A stretch of DNA of 64,000 bases from Burkholderiales bacterium (GCA_016213205.1 JACRAZ010000087.1:48439-112438), one strand, 5' to 3'. Counted from the first letter of the stretch, positions 44,711-54,031 are shown. The notes: generated by a model not told the origin, from the sequence alone. Numbers and translations are program-made.

Positions 44711-46081
44711 ATGAGCGCGGTGGTCAGCGTGCCGGTGGCCTCGATCGGCCGCCGCAATGCCGCCGGCGGCGCCGCGCTCCCACGCGGCCCGTCGCAGGGC
44801 TTCAGCTTCGAGACCGAGCGTGGCCACCACGTGCTGGTGAGCGATGGCTCGCGGGTGTACGACGTGGATGCCGGCTTCGCCGCCGCGCTGGCCGCCGCGG
44901 CACGGCAGGGTGGGGCGCCGGCTGAACGCGCGCTGCTGGCCTCGCTGGGGCTGCTCGGGCAGCCGGCCATCGGCCCGGCGCTGGAGCCGCCGCCGGTGAA
45001 CGCGCTGTCGCTCGCCATTGCGCAGCGCTGCAACCTGGCCTGTGGTTACTGCTATGCCGATGGGGGCAGCTTCGGTGGCGAGGCGCGGGCGATGGACTGG
45101 GACACCGCCCGGGCCGCCGTGGACGGGCTGCTGCAGGGTGTCGAGCCCGGCGGCCGCGCCAGCCTGGCTTTCATGGGCGGCGAGCCGCTCACCGAGCGCG
45201 CACTGCTGCGCCGCGTGACCACCCATGCCGCCGAACGCGCCGCGCAGCGGGGAGTGCGGCTGCAGTTCGCGCTGACGACCAATGCCACGCTGCTGAACGA
45301 GGACGATGCGGCCTTTCTTGCCGAACACCGCTTCACCGTCACCGTCAGCCTCGACGGCGAGGCCGAACTGCAGGACCGACTCCGTCCCACGCTGGGCGGC
45401 ACTGGCAGCCACGCACGCGTGCTGGCGCGCCTGGCACCCGTGCTGGCGCGCCAGGCGCCTGGCGGCCTGCAGGCCAGTGCGCGGCTCACCGTGACGCGGG
45501 AGCACCGGAACCTGCGGGCCAGCGTCGAACACCTGATGGGGCTGGGCTTCCACTCGGTGGGGGTCTCGCCGGCGCTGCACTCGCGCGACGCGCGCCTGGC
45601 CCTCACGGCCGAGCACATGGCCGGCCTGCTGGGCCAGATGACCGGGCTCGCGGCCGAGGCCGAGCGCCGCTGGCTGCAGGGCGAGGCCTATCCCTTTGGC
45701 AACCTGCTGGCCGCGCTGCAGGAAATCCACCTCGGCACGCACCGGCCACTGCCCTGCGGCGCCGCTGCGGCCTACCTCGGCGTGGGAGCCGACGGCGCCC
45801 TGCACGCCTGCCATCGCTTCGTTGGCGACGATTCAGCGGCCTTCGGCGATGTGCAGCAGGGCCTGGACACCGCGGCGCGCAGCCGCTGGCTGGCGGCCCG
45901 CCATGTCGACCGCCAGCAGCCCTGTGCTGGCTGCTGGGCGCGCTACCTGTGCGGCGGCGGCTGCCACCACGAAGTGCAGCACGGTGGCCGCGCGGCCTGC
46001 GATTTCATCCGCGGCTGGCTGGCCCACTGCCTGGCCGCTTATGTGCGGCTGAGCGATGCCCGGCCCCAGCTGTTCGGCTGA
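44711..46081 (+). CDS. Radical SAM/SPASM peptide-modifying maturase
   Basis: 456 residues. The radical-SAM 4Fe-4S motif CNLACGYCY is at 107-115 (Cys107, 111, 114). SAM-binding features include LAFMGGEPL and VTVSLDGEAELQDRLRP. The C-terminal SPASM domain has CGAAAAYLGVGADGALHACHRF, then CAGCWARYLCGGGC, giving the cysteines for auxiliary clusters. Such enzymes, for example QhpD, install thioether or other cross-links in proteins. The neighbouring split LodA-like protein is the obvious substrate. An N-terminal region of about 95 residues may be a peptide-recognition (RRE-like) domain, though this is not clear. It starts 10 bases after the substrate gene. Confidence 0.88.
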   Translation: MSAVVSVPVASIGRRNAAGGAALPRGPSQGFSFETERGHHVLVSDGSRVYDVDAGFAAALAAAARQGGAPAERALLASLGLLGQPAIGPALEPPPVNALSLAIAQRCNLACGYCYADGGSFGGEARAMDWDTARAAVDGLLQGVEPGGRASLAFMGGEPLTERALLRRVTTHAAERAAQRGVRLQFALTTNATLLNEDDAAFLAEHRFTVTVSLDGEAELQDRLRPTLGGTGSHARVLARLAPVLARQAPGGLQASARLTVTREHRNLRASVEHLMGLGFHSVGVSPALHSRDARLALTAEHMAGLLGQMTGLAAEAERRWLQGEAYPFGNLLAALQEIHLGTHRPLPCGAAAAYLGVGADGALHACHRFVGDDSAAFGDVQQGLDTAARSRWLAARHVDRQQPCAGCWARYLCGGGCHHEVQHGGRAACDFIRGWLAHCLAAYVRLSDARPQLFG

Positions 46082-47591
46082 GATCGTCGTCGTCGGTGCC
46101 GGCCCGGCGGGCTGCGCGGCCGCGATCCGGCTGGCGCAGCTGGGTCATGCGGTGATGCTGATCGAGCGTGGTGGCCCAGGCCGGCCCGCGGCGCTGGAAT
46201 CCGCGCCCGCGCTGCTGTTGCCGCTGCTGCAGTCGCTGGGCCTGGGCCCGGCCCTGCTGGACGCCGGCTTTGCGCGGCCCGGCACGGGCGTGGTGCAGTG
46301 GGCCGGCCCGCCGCAGGCGGTCCAGGCGCCGGAAGCGGGCTTCCAGCTCGAGCGCGAACGCTTCGATGCGCTGCTGCGCCACGGTGCGCGCGCGGCCGGC
46401 GTGCGCTGGCTGGCGCCGGCGGCGGCCCGGCCCCCGCAGCGGGTGGGGGCGGGTGGGCACGCGCACTGGCTGCTGCCTTTGCACGATGGGCGCGTGGTGC
46501 GGGCCGAGGGTGTGTTGTGGGCCACCGGCCGTGCCGGCCGCCCCGTGGCAGGCGCTGTGCCCAGTGCCGCCCTGGTGGGCCAATGGCGGCTGGGGCCGCA
46601 TCACGCGCCGGGTGGCGCCGGTGGCGACACGTCGGCCGTGCGCGTGCAGGCCGGCCGGCTGGGCTGGGCCTGGGCGGCCTGCGGTCCCGCTGGCGAGGCG
46701 ACGCTGGCGCTGTTCGTCGACATCGAGCACCTGCGTGGCCTGGGCCCGGCGGCGCGGCAGGCGTTCTATTGCCGCGAGCTGCAGGCACTGTCGTTGATGT
46801 CGCCATTGCTGGCCGGGGCGGCCTTGATCCGGCTGCGCGTGGCCGATGCCACCCCGCGGTGGCAGCAGACATGCCTCGGCCCGGGCGGCTGGCGCATCGG
46901 CGAGGCGGCCCTGAGCCTCGATCCGCTGTCCTCGCAAGGCGTGGTGTCGGCCTTGCGCAGCGGCGTGCAGGCCGCGGTGGCGATGCACACCTGGCGTCAG
47001 CGCCCCGAGCACGCGGCGCTGGCCAGCGCTTTCCTGCACGACCAGCAGGCGCGGGACCTGCTGCGTCATCGGCGTTGGAGCCAGGCCTTCCATGCCGAAG
47101 CTGCCCAGGCCTGGGCCACCGCGTTCTGGCAGCGGCGTTGTGCGCCGCAGGGTGGTGACCTGGCCGCGCCGCTTGAGCCGGCCGACACCACGCGACCAAT
47201 GCCGGCGCTGGCACAGCCCGTGGGCCTGGATGCACAGGCGCGGGTCGAAACGGCCGCGGTGCTCGATGGCGAGTGGATCGGCGCCGCCCTGGTGCTCGAG
47301 CATGCCCGGCTGGCCGGGCCGGTGGCCCACGTGGGCGGCGTGCCGGTGACACGGCTGCTGCACCCGCTAGCCGCGCCGGCGACGGCCGGCACCGTGTTGC
47401 GCGCATGGGCCGATCGGCTCGGGCCCCGCGCCGCGACCGAGCTCTTTCAGCGCTGGTGGCGGCTGGGCGTACTGGTCGACGCCAGTTCGGGGGCGGCCGC
47501 GGCGAGCGTGCCGTCCATCGCGAGCTCGGGCACCAGCCGCACGGTGGCGGGCGAGGTGTCGATCGCCACCACCGGCACCACCACGCCCTGA
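46056..47591 (+). CDS. LodB/QhpG-like FAD-dependent maturation flavoprotein
   Basis: 511 residues. The Rossmann FAD motif EIVVVGAGPAGCAAAIRLAQ is at the N-terminus. A typical p-hydroxybenzoate-hydroxylase/tryptophan-halogenase-like flavoprotein fold follows, with GGWRIGEAALSLDPLSSQGV (the DP-motif). LodB-like flavoproteins are required to form cysteine tryptophylquinone in LodA/GoxA, and QhpG hydroxylates the cofactor Trp in quinohemoprotein amine dehydrogenase. Its place after the radical-SAM gene (26-base overlap) supports the same role here. The last 145 bases overlap the 3' end of the convergent cyclase gene, and the C-terminal tail is Ser/Thr/Ala-rich and may be nonessential. Confidence 0.8.
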   Translation: MPGPSCSAEIVVVGAGPAGCAAAIRLAQLGHAVMLIERGGPGRPAALESAPALLLPLLQSLGLGPALLDAGFARPGTGVVQWAGPPQAVQAPEAGFQLERERFDALLRHGARAAGVRWLAPAAARPPQRVGAGGHAHWLLPLHDGRVVRAEGVLWATGRAGRPVAGAVPSAALVGQWRLGPHHAPGGAGGDTSAVRVQAGRLGWAWAACGPAGEATLALFVDIEHLRGLGPAARQAFYCRELQALSLMSPLLAGAALIRLRVADATPRWQQTCLGPGGWRIGEAALSLDPLSSQGVVSALRSGVQAAVAMHTWRQRPEHAALASAFLHDQQARDLLRHRRWSQAFHAEAAQAWATAFWQRRCAPQGGDLAAPLEPADTTRPMPALAQPVGLDAQARVETAAVLDGEWIGAALVLEHARLAGPVAHVGGVPVTRLLHPLAAPATAGTVLRAWADRLGPRAATELFQRWWRLGVLVDASSGAAAASVPSIASSGTSRTVAGEVSIATTGTTTP

Positions 47592-50500
47592 GCGGCCAGG
47601 CTGGCCAGGCATTTGCGTTGCCAGCCCGTGGCGCGCTGCCGTTCGGCGCAGGCCAGCGCCTCGCGCAGCCGCCGCTCGCATGCGGCGGCGCCTTCCACAT
47701 CGCGCAGCAGCAGGGCTTCGACCCGGCGCAGCTCGGGCTCGACCCAGGTTTCGCCGGTCATCGCAATGCCTTCGTGCGCGGCCAGCAGCAGCGTGCGGGC
47801 GTTGTCCAGCCTGCCGAGTGCGGCCTCGGCCTGTGCCATGAGCATCTCGACATAGGCGCGGTAGTTGCGTGCACCGGTGCCCCACCACGCGGCCGCGCCC
47901 TCGGACATCAGCGGCAGGCCGGCTTCGGGTCGGCCCTGGTGCAGCAACGCCGCGCCCTGGAAGAAGCGGCCGCCGCTGGCCATCAGCACGAAGCCGTGCT
48001 CGCGCCCGATCTGCGCCGTGCGCTCGGCCAGCGTGGCGAGCGCGGGCCCGTCCTCTGCCAGCGACAGCAGCACGCAGCCGAAGACCAGCGCCTGCGCCAG
48101 GCTGTGCGCATGGCCTGTTGCCTCGCCGTGCTGGACCAGTTCGCGCCGCAGCGCCTGGGCTTCCTCGGCTTCGCCCAGCACGAACAGCGTCAGCGCCAGG
48201 AAGTTGCCCGTCATCACCTTGTGGTCGATGCCTTGGGCGTGGGCCAGCGCGGCGTGGCGTTCGTGGTCGTACATGGCCAAGGCACGCTGCAGATGGGCGC
48301 GCGCGGTGACCGGGTCGCCCACATGGAAGGCCACTGCACCGAGGGCTCGGTGGCTGATCATCTCGATGGTGGGGTCGGCGTTGGTGAGCGCCACCGACAA
48401 CAGCTGCCGCGCCGGCGCCAGCGCGGCGGCGCACTGGCCACGCACCATGTGGTAGGCATACAGGCCGTTGAGCGCGGTGATCATCGCGCCCTCGTCATAC
48501 AGCGCGCGTGCCAGCGCGACCGCGCGTTCGCTGGTCTCGCCGGTGGCGGTGGCGGCCACCCCTTGCGACGCGCGCAGGGCCGCCAGGCGCAGCACCTGCA
48601 GGCCGAGTTCGTGGCGATCGCGATGTTCGCCGGGCGGCAATGCGTCGAGCAGCGCCATGCCCTGGTCGAGGTCAGCCAGCGCTTCGATCACCGCCGATCG
48701 TGCCAGCGCGCGTTCACCGGCACGGCGCCACAGCGGCAGCGCACGCAGCGGTTCGCCGCCTTCAGTGAAGTGGCGTGCCACGGTTTCGGGTTCGAGCTCC
48801 AGCACGCCCGGGAACTGCGTGGCCAGCACGCTCGCGATGCGTTGGTGCAGGGCCTTGCGCGCGCTGCGCAGCAGCGATTCCTCGGCCGCTGCCTGCAGCA
48901 GCGCATGGCGAAACACGTACCGGGCCTGCGGCGCGATGCCGCGCCGGCGCAGCAGGCCGGCGCTGACCAGCAGGTGCAGGCCCTGGCTCAGCTCGGGTGC
49001 CGGCTGTTCGCTGACGGCGGCCAGCAGCTCGAAGGTGAACTCGCGCCCGAGCAGCGCCGCCGTCTGCGCCAGCGGCTTGGCCGACCCCAGCCGTTCCAGC
49101 CGCGACATCAGCGAGGCGTTCAGGGTGGTCGGCACCTGGGTCGGCCAATGCGCGAGATCGTTCCCGGGCTCGGCCGAGGCCAGTACGGTGGCCGCGCCTT
49201 CGGGGTCGTCCAGCACCGCGCGCAGGATCTCCTCGGCGTACAGCGGCACACCGTCGGCCGTGTCGACGATGCGTTCAACCAGCGCATCCGGCAGCGCGCC
49301 GGTGGCCGCCGGGCCGTCATGGGCGAGGCCACGCACGAGCAGCCGCATCGCATCAGGCGGCAGCCGCTGCAGCTCGATCAACTGGGTGTCGGACTCGACC
49401 GGCCAGGGGGGCTCGAAGTCGGGCCTCTGGGTCAGCAGCACCAGCAGGCCCTGAACCCGCGGTGCCCGTGCAACGATGCGATCCAGCAGCTTCAGTGTCG
49501 ACGGGTCGGCCCAGTGCAGGTCTTCGCACAGCAGCAGCATCGGGGCCCGCACGGACGCGCCGGTGAGCCAGTCCAGCAGCACCTGCTGGGTGCCTTGCAT
49601 CACCTCGGCCGGGCTGAGTGCCGCAGCGGCCTGCGCCGGCGCCGAACCCGGCACCACCAGTGCAGCCAGCAGGGCCAGCGCGTCCGGGTGCTGCACGCCC
49701 GCTTCGTCGAGCATGGCGCCCAGGCGCTCCTGCACCTCCTCGTCGGCCGATTGCGGCGACAGGTTGCTGCGGCGTGCCAGGTGCTGCGCCAGCGGATACA
49801 GCGCGCTGTGGCGGTGGAAGGGCGAGCAGCGCAACACCACCGACTCGGCACCCCCGGCCTGCAGCGCGCTGCGCAGTTCACTGGCCAGCCGGGTCTTGCC
49901 CAGGCCCGGGCCGCCGCGCAGGGTGACCACGCGTCCGGTGCCATTGCGTGCCGCTGCCCAGGCCTGGTGCAGCAGCGCGAGCTGACCATCGAGGTCGATC
50001 AGCGGCGGGCGGCCATCGAGCAGCCGTTCGGCCGGGTCGCGCTCGCCCTGTACCCAGGCCAGGCGCATCGGCTGCGAAGCATCCTTCAGGTGGTGGAGTC
50101 CCAGGTCTTCGGTGATGAAGCCATCGTGCAGCAGCCGCAGGGTGGTGTCGCTCACCATCACCGTGCCCGGTGCGGCGCGCTGCTGGATGTGCGCGGCCAG
50201 GTTCGGCGCTTCGCCCAGCGCCAGGGCTTCGCGGCGATCGGCCGCGCCCATCTCCCCGACCACCACCACACCGGTGTGGATGCCCACCCGGATGCGCAGC
50301 CCGCCGGGCAGCGCCGCACCGGCCAGTGCACCGGTGGCGCGTTGCACCGCCGGTTGCAGCGCGAGCGCGGCGCGCACGGCGCGCTCGGCGTCGTCCTCGT
50401 GGCCCTGGGGCCAGCCGAAGTACGCCAGGATGCCATCGCCCAGGTACTGCGCGATGTGGCCGCCCAGGGGCTGCAGCACGTTGGCGCAGGCATGCTGGTA

Positions 50501-50926
50501 GGTGCGCAGCAGGTCGCGCCAATCCTCCGGATCGAGCCGACCGGCCAGGCGGGTGGAGCCCGCGACGTCGCAGAAGAGCACCGTGATCAGGCGCCGTTCG
50601 GCAGCCAGGGCCGCCAGCGGGGGCAGCGGGGCCGGTGTTGCGCCCGGAAACGGGGCCGGCGCGGGGCTGGCGGCGGCCGGCGGGGTCCAGCACAGCACGC
50701 CTTCGTCGTCCAGGCGCGCGACGCGCTGCACCTTCACGAGTTCGTGGATCAGGTCGGCCAGCGCCTCGGCGTCGAGCCCGTACTCCCGCTGCAGCGCACG
50801 GTCGGAAACGCGTTGCCGGCGTTGCAGCAGATCGGTTGCCGCATCCAGGATCTGTTCGAATCGCACCGACGCCCGTTCCCAGTCCGAGTCGGGCCCCGCA
50901 GCCCGTTGCCGTGGGAGTATAGGCAT
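47447..50926 (-). CDS. Adenylate/guanylate cyclase-domain protein with AAA ATPase and TPR-like repeats
   Basis: 1159 residues. A short N-terminal HTH-like region (about 20-70) is followed by a class III cyclase domain (about 110-285): VLFCDVAGSTRLAGRLDP with a metal-binding Asp, then YLGDGILAYFGWPQGHEDDA. An AAA/STAND-like ATPase domain follows (Walker A RGGPGLGKTRLASEL, Walker B-like LLCEDLHWADPST, about 320-650). The remainder is helical repeats of the TPR type to the C-terminus. This is the architecture of large signalling/transcriptional STAND proteins (relatives of LuxR-type MalT/AfsR). Some catalytic cyclase residues look conserved, but activity is uncertain. It is convergent with the LodB-like gene with a 145-base overlap. 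Confidence 0.87.
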   Translation of the reverse strand: MPILPRQRAAGPDSDWERASVRFEQILDAATDLLQRRQRVSDRALQREYGLDAEALADLIHELVKVQRVARLDDEGVLCWTPPAAASPAPAPFPGATPAPLPPLAALAAERRLITVLFCDVAGSTRLAGRLDPEDWRDLLRTYQHACANVLQPLGGHIAQYLGDGILAYFGWPQGHEDDAERAVRAALALQPAVQRATGALAGAALPGGLRIRVGIHTGVVVVGEMGAADRREALALGEAPNLAAHIQQRAAPGTVMVSDTTLRLLHDGFITEDLGLHHLKDASQPMRLAWVQGERDPAERLLDGRPPLIDLDGQLALLHQAWAAARNGTGRVVTLRGGPGLGKTRLASELRSALQAGGAESVVLRCSPFHRHSALYPLAQHLARRSNLSPQSADEEVQERLGAMLDEAGVQHPDALALLAALVVPGSAPAQAAAALSPAEVMQGTQQVLLDWLTGASVRAPMLLLCEDLHWADPSTLKLLDRIVARAPRVQGLLVLLTQRPDFEPPWPVESDTQLIELQRLPPDAMRLLVRGLAHDGPAATGALPDALVERIVDTADGVPLYAEEILRAVLDDPEGAATVLASAEPGNDLAHWPTQVPTTLNASLMSRLERLGSAKPLAQTAALLGREFTFELLAAVSEQPAPELSQGLHLLVSAGLLRRRGIAPQARYVFRHALLQAAAEESLLRSARKALHQRIASVLATQFPGVLELEPETVARHFTEGGEPLRALPLWRRAGERALARSAVIEALADLDQGMALLDALPPGEHRDRHELGLQVLRLAALRASQGVAATATGETSERAVALARALYDEGAMITALNGLYAYHMVRGQCAAALAPARQLLSVALTNADPTIEMISHRALGAVAFHVGDPVTARAHLQRALAMYDHERHAALAHAQGIDHKVMTGNFLALTLFVLGEAEEAQALRRELVQHGEATGHAHSLAQALVFGCVLLSLAEDGPALATLAERTAQIGREHGFVLMASGGRFFQGAALLHQGRPEAGLPLMSEGAAAWWGTGARNYRAYVEMLMAQAEAALGRLDNARTLLLAAHEGIAMTGETWVEPELRRVEALLLRDVEGAAACERRLREALACAERQRATGWQRKCLASLAAQGVVVPVVAIDTSPATVRLVPELAMDGTLAAAAPELASTSTPSRHQR

Positions 50927-51013
50927 CGGGGGGCTGCCCCCACCGCAGTGCCGGGCCGGGTGTGGCGTGTCGGGTGCGTCAGCGCCCGCGGCCGGCGTTG
51001 CCGGCGGCGTGCA

Positions 51014-51616
51014 TCAGCCCGGGAACGGCGGCAGCAGCAGCAGGTGCAATTGCACCAGGCCGTCCTCTTCCGGGTGCGGCGTGCGGGTGAAGCCGCAATG
51101 GCGCAGAAGCGACAGCGCGGCGCCGTTGCCGCAGGCCACATCGGCGCGCAACCAGCGCACGCCACGGCGGGTGGCGGCGCGCGCCATGGCCAGCAGGGCC
51201 TGGGTGCCGATGCCGTGACGCTGCCAGGCGTCGGCCACCACCTGCGTGATGTCGGCGCTGCCGGTGGTGCCGTCGACCATGAAGCGGGCTTCGCCGATGA
51301 TGCGTTCACCGCCTTCGTCGGGCACCGTCATCACGAAGCCGACATGGTGGTCGAAGTCCGGCTCCACCAGCTCGGCCAGCTGCGCGGGCGAGAGTGTGTC
51401 GGTCGCGCCCGGGAAGCGGGCCTGGCGGCTGGCGCGGGACAGGCTGCTGATGAAGCTGGCCAGGGCCGGCCCGTCCTTCGGGCGGATCGGGCGCAGGTGC
51501 ACCGGGGTTCCGTCGGCCGCGCGCCAGCTTTCGCTCAGGTCGCCCGGAATCCGGCACAGCGGCTGGGCAGCCGGGGCGGCAAACGAGGCACGGCGCAGGA
51601 CGGGGGAGGTCATCAT
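51014..51616 (-). CDS. GNAT-family N-acetyltransferase
   Basis: 200 residues. The GNAT fold is recognisable from HLRPIRPKDGPALASFISSL, FVMTVPDEGGERIIGEARFM and the acetyl-CoA-binding region WQRHGIGTQALLAMARAATR. The acceptor substrate is unknown. The start is placed at 51616 (MMTSPVL). A longer frame to 51709 would cover a palindrome at 51694-51711 that looks like a regulator site. It is transcribed from just upstream of spoT's end and is followed by the cyclase gene. Confidence 0.8.
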   Translation of the reverse strand: MMTSPVLRRASFAAPAAQPLCRIPGDLSESWRAADGTPVHLRPIRPKDGPALASFISSLSRASRQARFPGATDTLSPAQLAELVEPDFDHHVGFVMTVPDEGGERIIGEARFMVDGTTGSADITQVVADAWQRHGIGTQALLAMARAATRRGVRWLRADVACGNGAALSLLRHCGFTRTPHPEEDGLVQLHLLLLPPFPG

Positions 51617-51693
51617 GGTCGGCGGCTCGGTGAGGATGGGGCCACTGTAGGCCGCAGCCACCGGGGCGACCGATGAACAAATCAGACTCGGGC

Positions 51694-51711
51694 GAGTGAC
51701 ATTTTTCACTC
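51694..51711. promoter_or_regulatory. Symmetrical Crp-type palindrome upstream of the GNAT gene
   Basis: GAGTGA-CATTTT-TCACTC is a perfect inverted repeat with 6-base arms and 6-base spacer, the same geometry as CRP sites (TGTGA-N6-TCACA). Its centre is about 86 bases upstream of the GNAT start. It shares AGTGACATTTT with the boxes at 38866 and 39597. Confidence 0.55.
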
Positions 51712-51757
51712 GGCTGCGCGGGCGGGCCCGCGAACCGCGGCGGGCCGCCGCCGTGCG

Positions 51758-54031
51758 TCAGGGCTTGACCCGCGTGGCCCGCATCACGGGCGGCGAGCGC
51801 TTGAGCGTGCGCAGCAGGTCTGCCAGGTGCAGGCGGTCGCGCACCGACACCAAGAGCCGCAACTCGGCCACATCGGGGTCGCGCTCGTTGTCCATGTCGA
51901 TGTGGGTGATGTCGGCCTCGGCCGCCGAGACCGAGGTGGCCAGTTGCGCCAGCGCGCCCTTGCCGTTGCGCACCAGCACCTGCACCATGGTCTCGAACGG
52001 GCGGGTGGGCTGCTCGGCCCACTCCACCGGCATCCAGCGCTCGGGGTCGCGTTCGGCCAGGCGCTTGCCGTTGCGGCAGTCGGCCGTGTGCACCAGCAGC
52101 CCTTCGCCGCGACCGAGGTAGCCCACGATCGCATCCCCCGGGATGGGGCGGCAGCAGGTGGCCAGCTGCACCGAGGCGCCTTCGCTGCCGTCGATCACCA
52201 CGCCACCCTGGCTGGGCACGTTGTCGTCGGCGCCGTAGCGGCCCAGGGTGAGGGTCACCGCGTCCGGCCGCACACCGCGCTCGGCCAGCAACTGGGCCAT
52301 GCGCTTGGCCACGATGGTGGCGATCTTGCGGCCCAGGCCGATGTCGGTGAGCAGTTCGCCGCGGCCGCGGTTGCCGCTCCAGCGGGTGAGCTGTTGCCAC
52401 ACGGCTTGGGCATCGGCATCGGTGGGGTCGGTGGAGGGCAGGGTCAGGCCCTCGGCACGCAGTGCCTGCGCGAGCAGCTTCTCGCCAAGGCTGCGCGATT
52501 CCTCCTGCTCCATGGTCTTGAGGAAGTGCCGGATCTTCGACCGGGCCCGGCCGGTGCGCACGAAGTTGAGCCAGCCCGGGTTGGGGCGCGCGCCCGGGGC
52601 GGTGACGATCTCGACCACATCGCCGCTCTTGAGCTCGGTGCGCAACGCCACCGGCTCGCCATTGACCTTGGCGGCCACGCAATGGTCGCCCACGTCGGAG
52701 TGGATCGCGTAGGCGAAGTCCACCGCGGTGGCGCCGCGCGGCAGCGCCATGATCTTGCTCATCGGCGTGAAGACATACACCGCCTCGGGCACGAGGTCGA
52801 TCTTGACGTGTTCCAGGAACTCGGCCGAATCGCGGGTTTCGTCCTGAATGTCCAGCAGCGATTGCAGCCACATCGCCCCCATGGGCTGCGCCTCGCCGTG
52901 GCCCTTGCGGTCGTGCTTGTAGAGCCAGTGCGCGGCAATGCCGCTTTCGGCCACCGCATGCATTTCTTCGGTGCGGATCTGGAACTCCACCGCCGTGCCC
53001 AACGGGCTCACCAGCGTGGTGTGCAGCGACTGGTAGCCATTGGGCTTCGGGATGGCCACGTAGTCCTTGAAGCGCCCCGGTACCGGCTTGTACAGCTGGT
53101 GCAGCACGCCCAGCGCCAGGTAGCAATCGGGCAGCGTGGGCACCACGATGCGGAAGCCGAAGATGTCGTTCACCTGCGCGAAGCCGGCGTGCTTCTCGCG
53201 CATCTTGCGGTAGATCGAGAACACGGTCTTCTCGCGGCCCGAGATCTGCACCTTGATGCGCGCGGTGGCAAAGGCCTTGCCCACGTCGCCCTGCACGCGC
53301 TCGACGATGTCGCGCCGGTAGCCACGCGAGCGCTTCACCGCCTTGGCCAGGGCACCGTGGCGCCAGGGGTGCAGGTGCTCGAAGGAGAGTTCCTGCAGCT
53401 CGCGGTAGATCTGGTTCAGGCCCAGCCGGTGGGCGATCGGCGCGTAGATGTCCAGCGTTTCGCGCGCGATGCGGTGGCGCTTGTTGGGCGCCATCGCGGC
53501 CATGGTGCGCATGTTGTGCAGCCGGTCGGCCAGCTTGACGAGGATCACGCGCACATCGCGTGCCATCGCCAGCAGCATTTTGCGGAAGCTCTCGGCCTGC
53601 CCTTCCTCGCGCGTGGAAAAGCGCAGCTTGTCCAGCTTGGTGAGGCCATCCACCAACTCGGCGGTGGGGGCACCGAAGCGCTCGATCAGCTGCACCTTGG
53701 TGACGCCGCAATCCTCCATCGCGTCGTGCATCAGCGCGGCCATCACGGCCTGCGCATCGAGCTTCCAGTCGGCCACCAGGCCCGAGACGGCCAGCGGATG
53801 GGTGATGTACGGCTCGCCACTGGCGCGGAACTGGCCCAGATGGGCCTCGTCGGCGAACTTGTAGGCCTCGCGGATCAGCTTGATGTCGGCCTTGGCCAGG
53901 TAGCCGAGCTTGCTTTCCAGGGCCGCAAACGACGCCGCCTCCGCCTTGGGCGTGGTGTCCACCGCCGCGCGCAGCCGCGGCTGCAGTGCCGCTGGCAGCA
54001 GCAACTCGGCGGCGAAGGAGCGAATACCCAT
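51758..54031 (-). CDS. spoT: Bifunctional (p)ppGpp synthetase/hydrolase SpoT
   Basis: 757 residues, a full RelA/SpoT-family protein. The HD hydrolase domain has HDAMED at 102-107 and KLADRLHNMRTMAAM. The synthetase domain has FGFRIVVPTLPDCY and PGRFKDYVAIPKPNGYQSLH. A TGS domain (VYVFTPMSKIMALPRGATAV), the conserved CCRPIPGD and a C-terminal ACT domain follow. Both catalytic centres look intact, so it can make and degrade (p)ppGpp. The gene order gmk-rpoZ-spoT is conserved in many proteobacteria. A terminator separates it from rpoZ, so it may also have its own promoter. Confidence 0.97.
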   Translation of the reverse strand: MGIRSFAAELLLPAALQPRLRAAVDTTPKAEAASFAALESKLGYLAKADIKLIREAYKFADEAHLGQFRASGEPYITHPLAVSGLVADWKLDAQAVMAALMHDAMEDCGVTKVQLIERFGAPTAELVDGLTKLDKLRFSTREEGQAESFRKMLLAMARDVRVILVKLADRLHNMRTMAAMAPNKRHRIARETLDIYAPIAHRLGLNQIYRELQELSFEHLHPWRHGALAKAVKRSRGYRRDIVERVQGDVGKAFATARIKVQISGREKTVFSIYRKMREKHAGFAQVNDIFGFRIVVPTLPDCYLALGVLHQLYKPVPGRFKDYVAIPKPNGYQSLHTTLVSPLGTAVEFQIRTEEMHAVAESGIAAHWLYKHDRKGHGEAQPMGAMWLQSLLDIQDETRDSAEFLEHVKIDLVPEAVYVFTPMSKIMALPRGATAVDFAYAIHSDVGDHCVAAKVNGEPVALRTELKSGDVVEIVTAPGARPNPGWLNFVRTGRARSKIRHFLKTMEQEESRSLGEKLLAQALRAEGLTLPSTDPTDADAQAVWQQLTRWSGNRGRGELLTDIGLGRKIATIVAKRMAQLLAERGVRPDAVTLTLGRYGADDNVPSQGGVVIDGSEGASVQLATCCRPIPGDAIVGYLGRGEGLLVHTADCRNGKRLAERDPERWMPVEWAEQPTRPFETMVQVLVRNGKGALAQLATSVSAAEADITHIDMDNERDPDVAELRLLVSVRDRLHLADLLRTLKRSPPVMRATRVKP

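Noticed and set aside
43078..45033. 651-codon minus-strand frame opposite the LodA-like and radical-SAM genes
   Set aside because: It spans two real genes with recognisable motifs and has typical shadow composition (Gln/Leu/Val/Ala/Gly).
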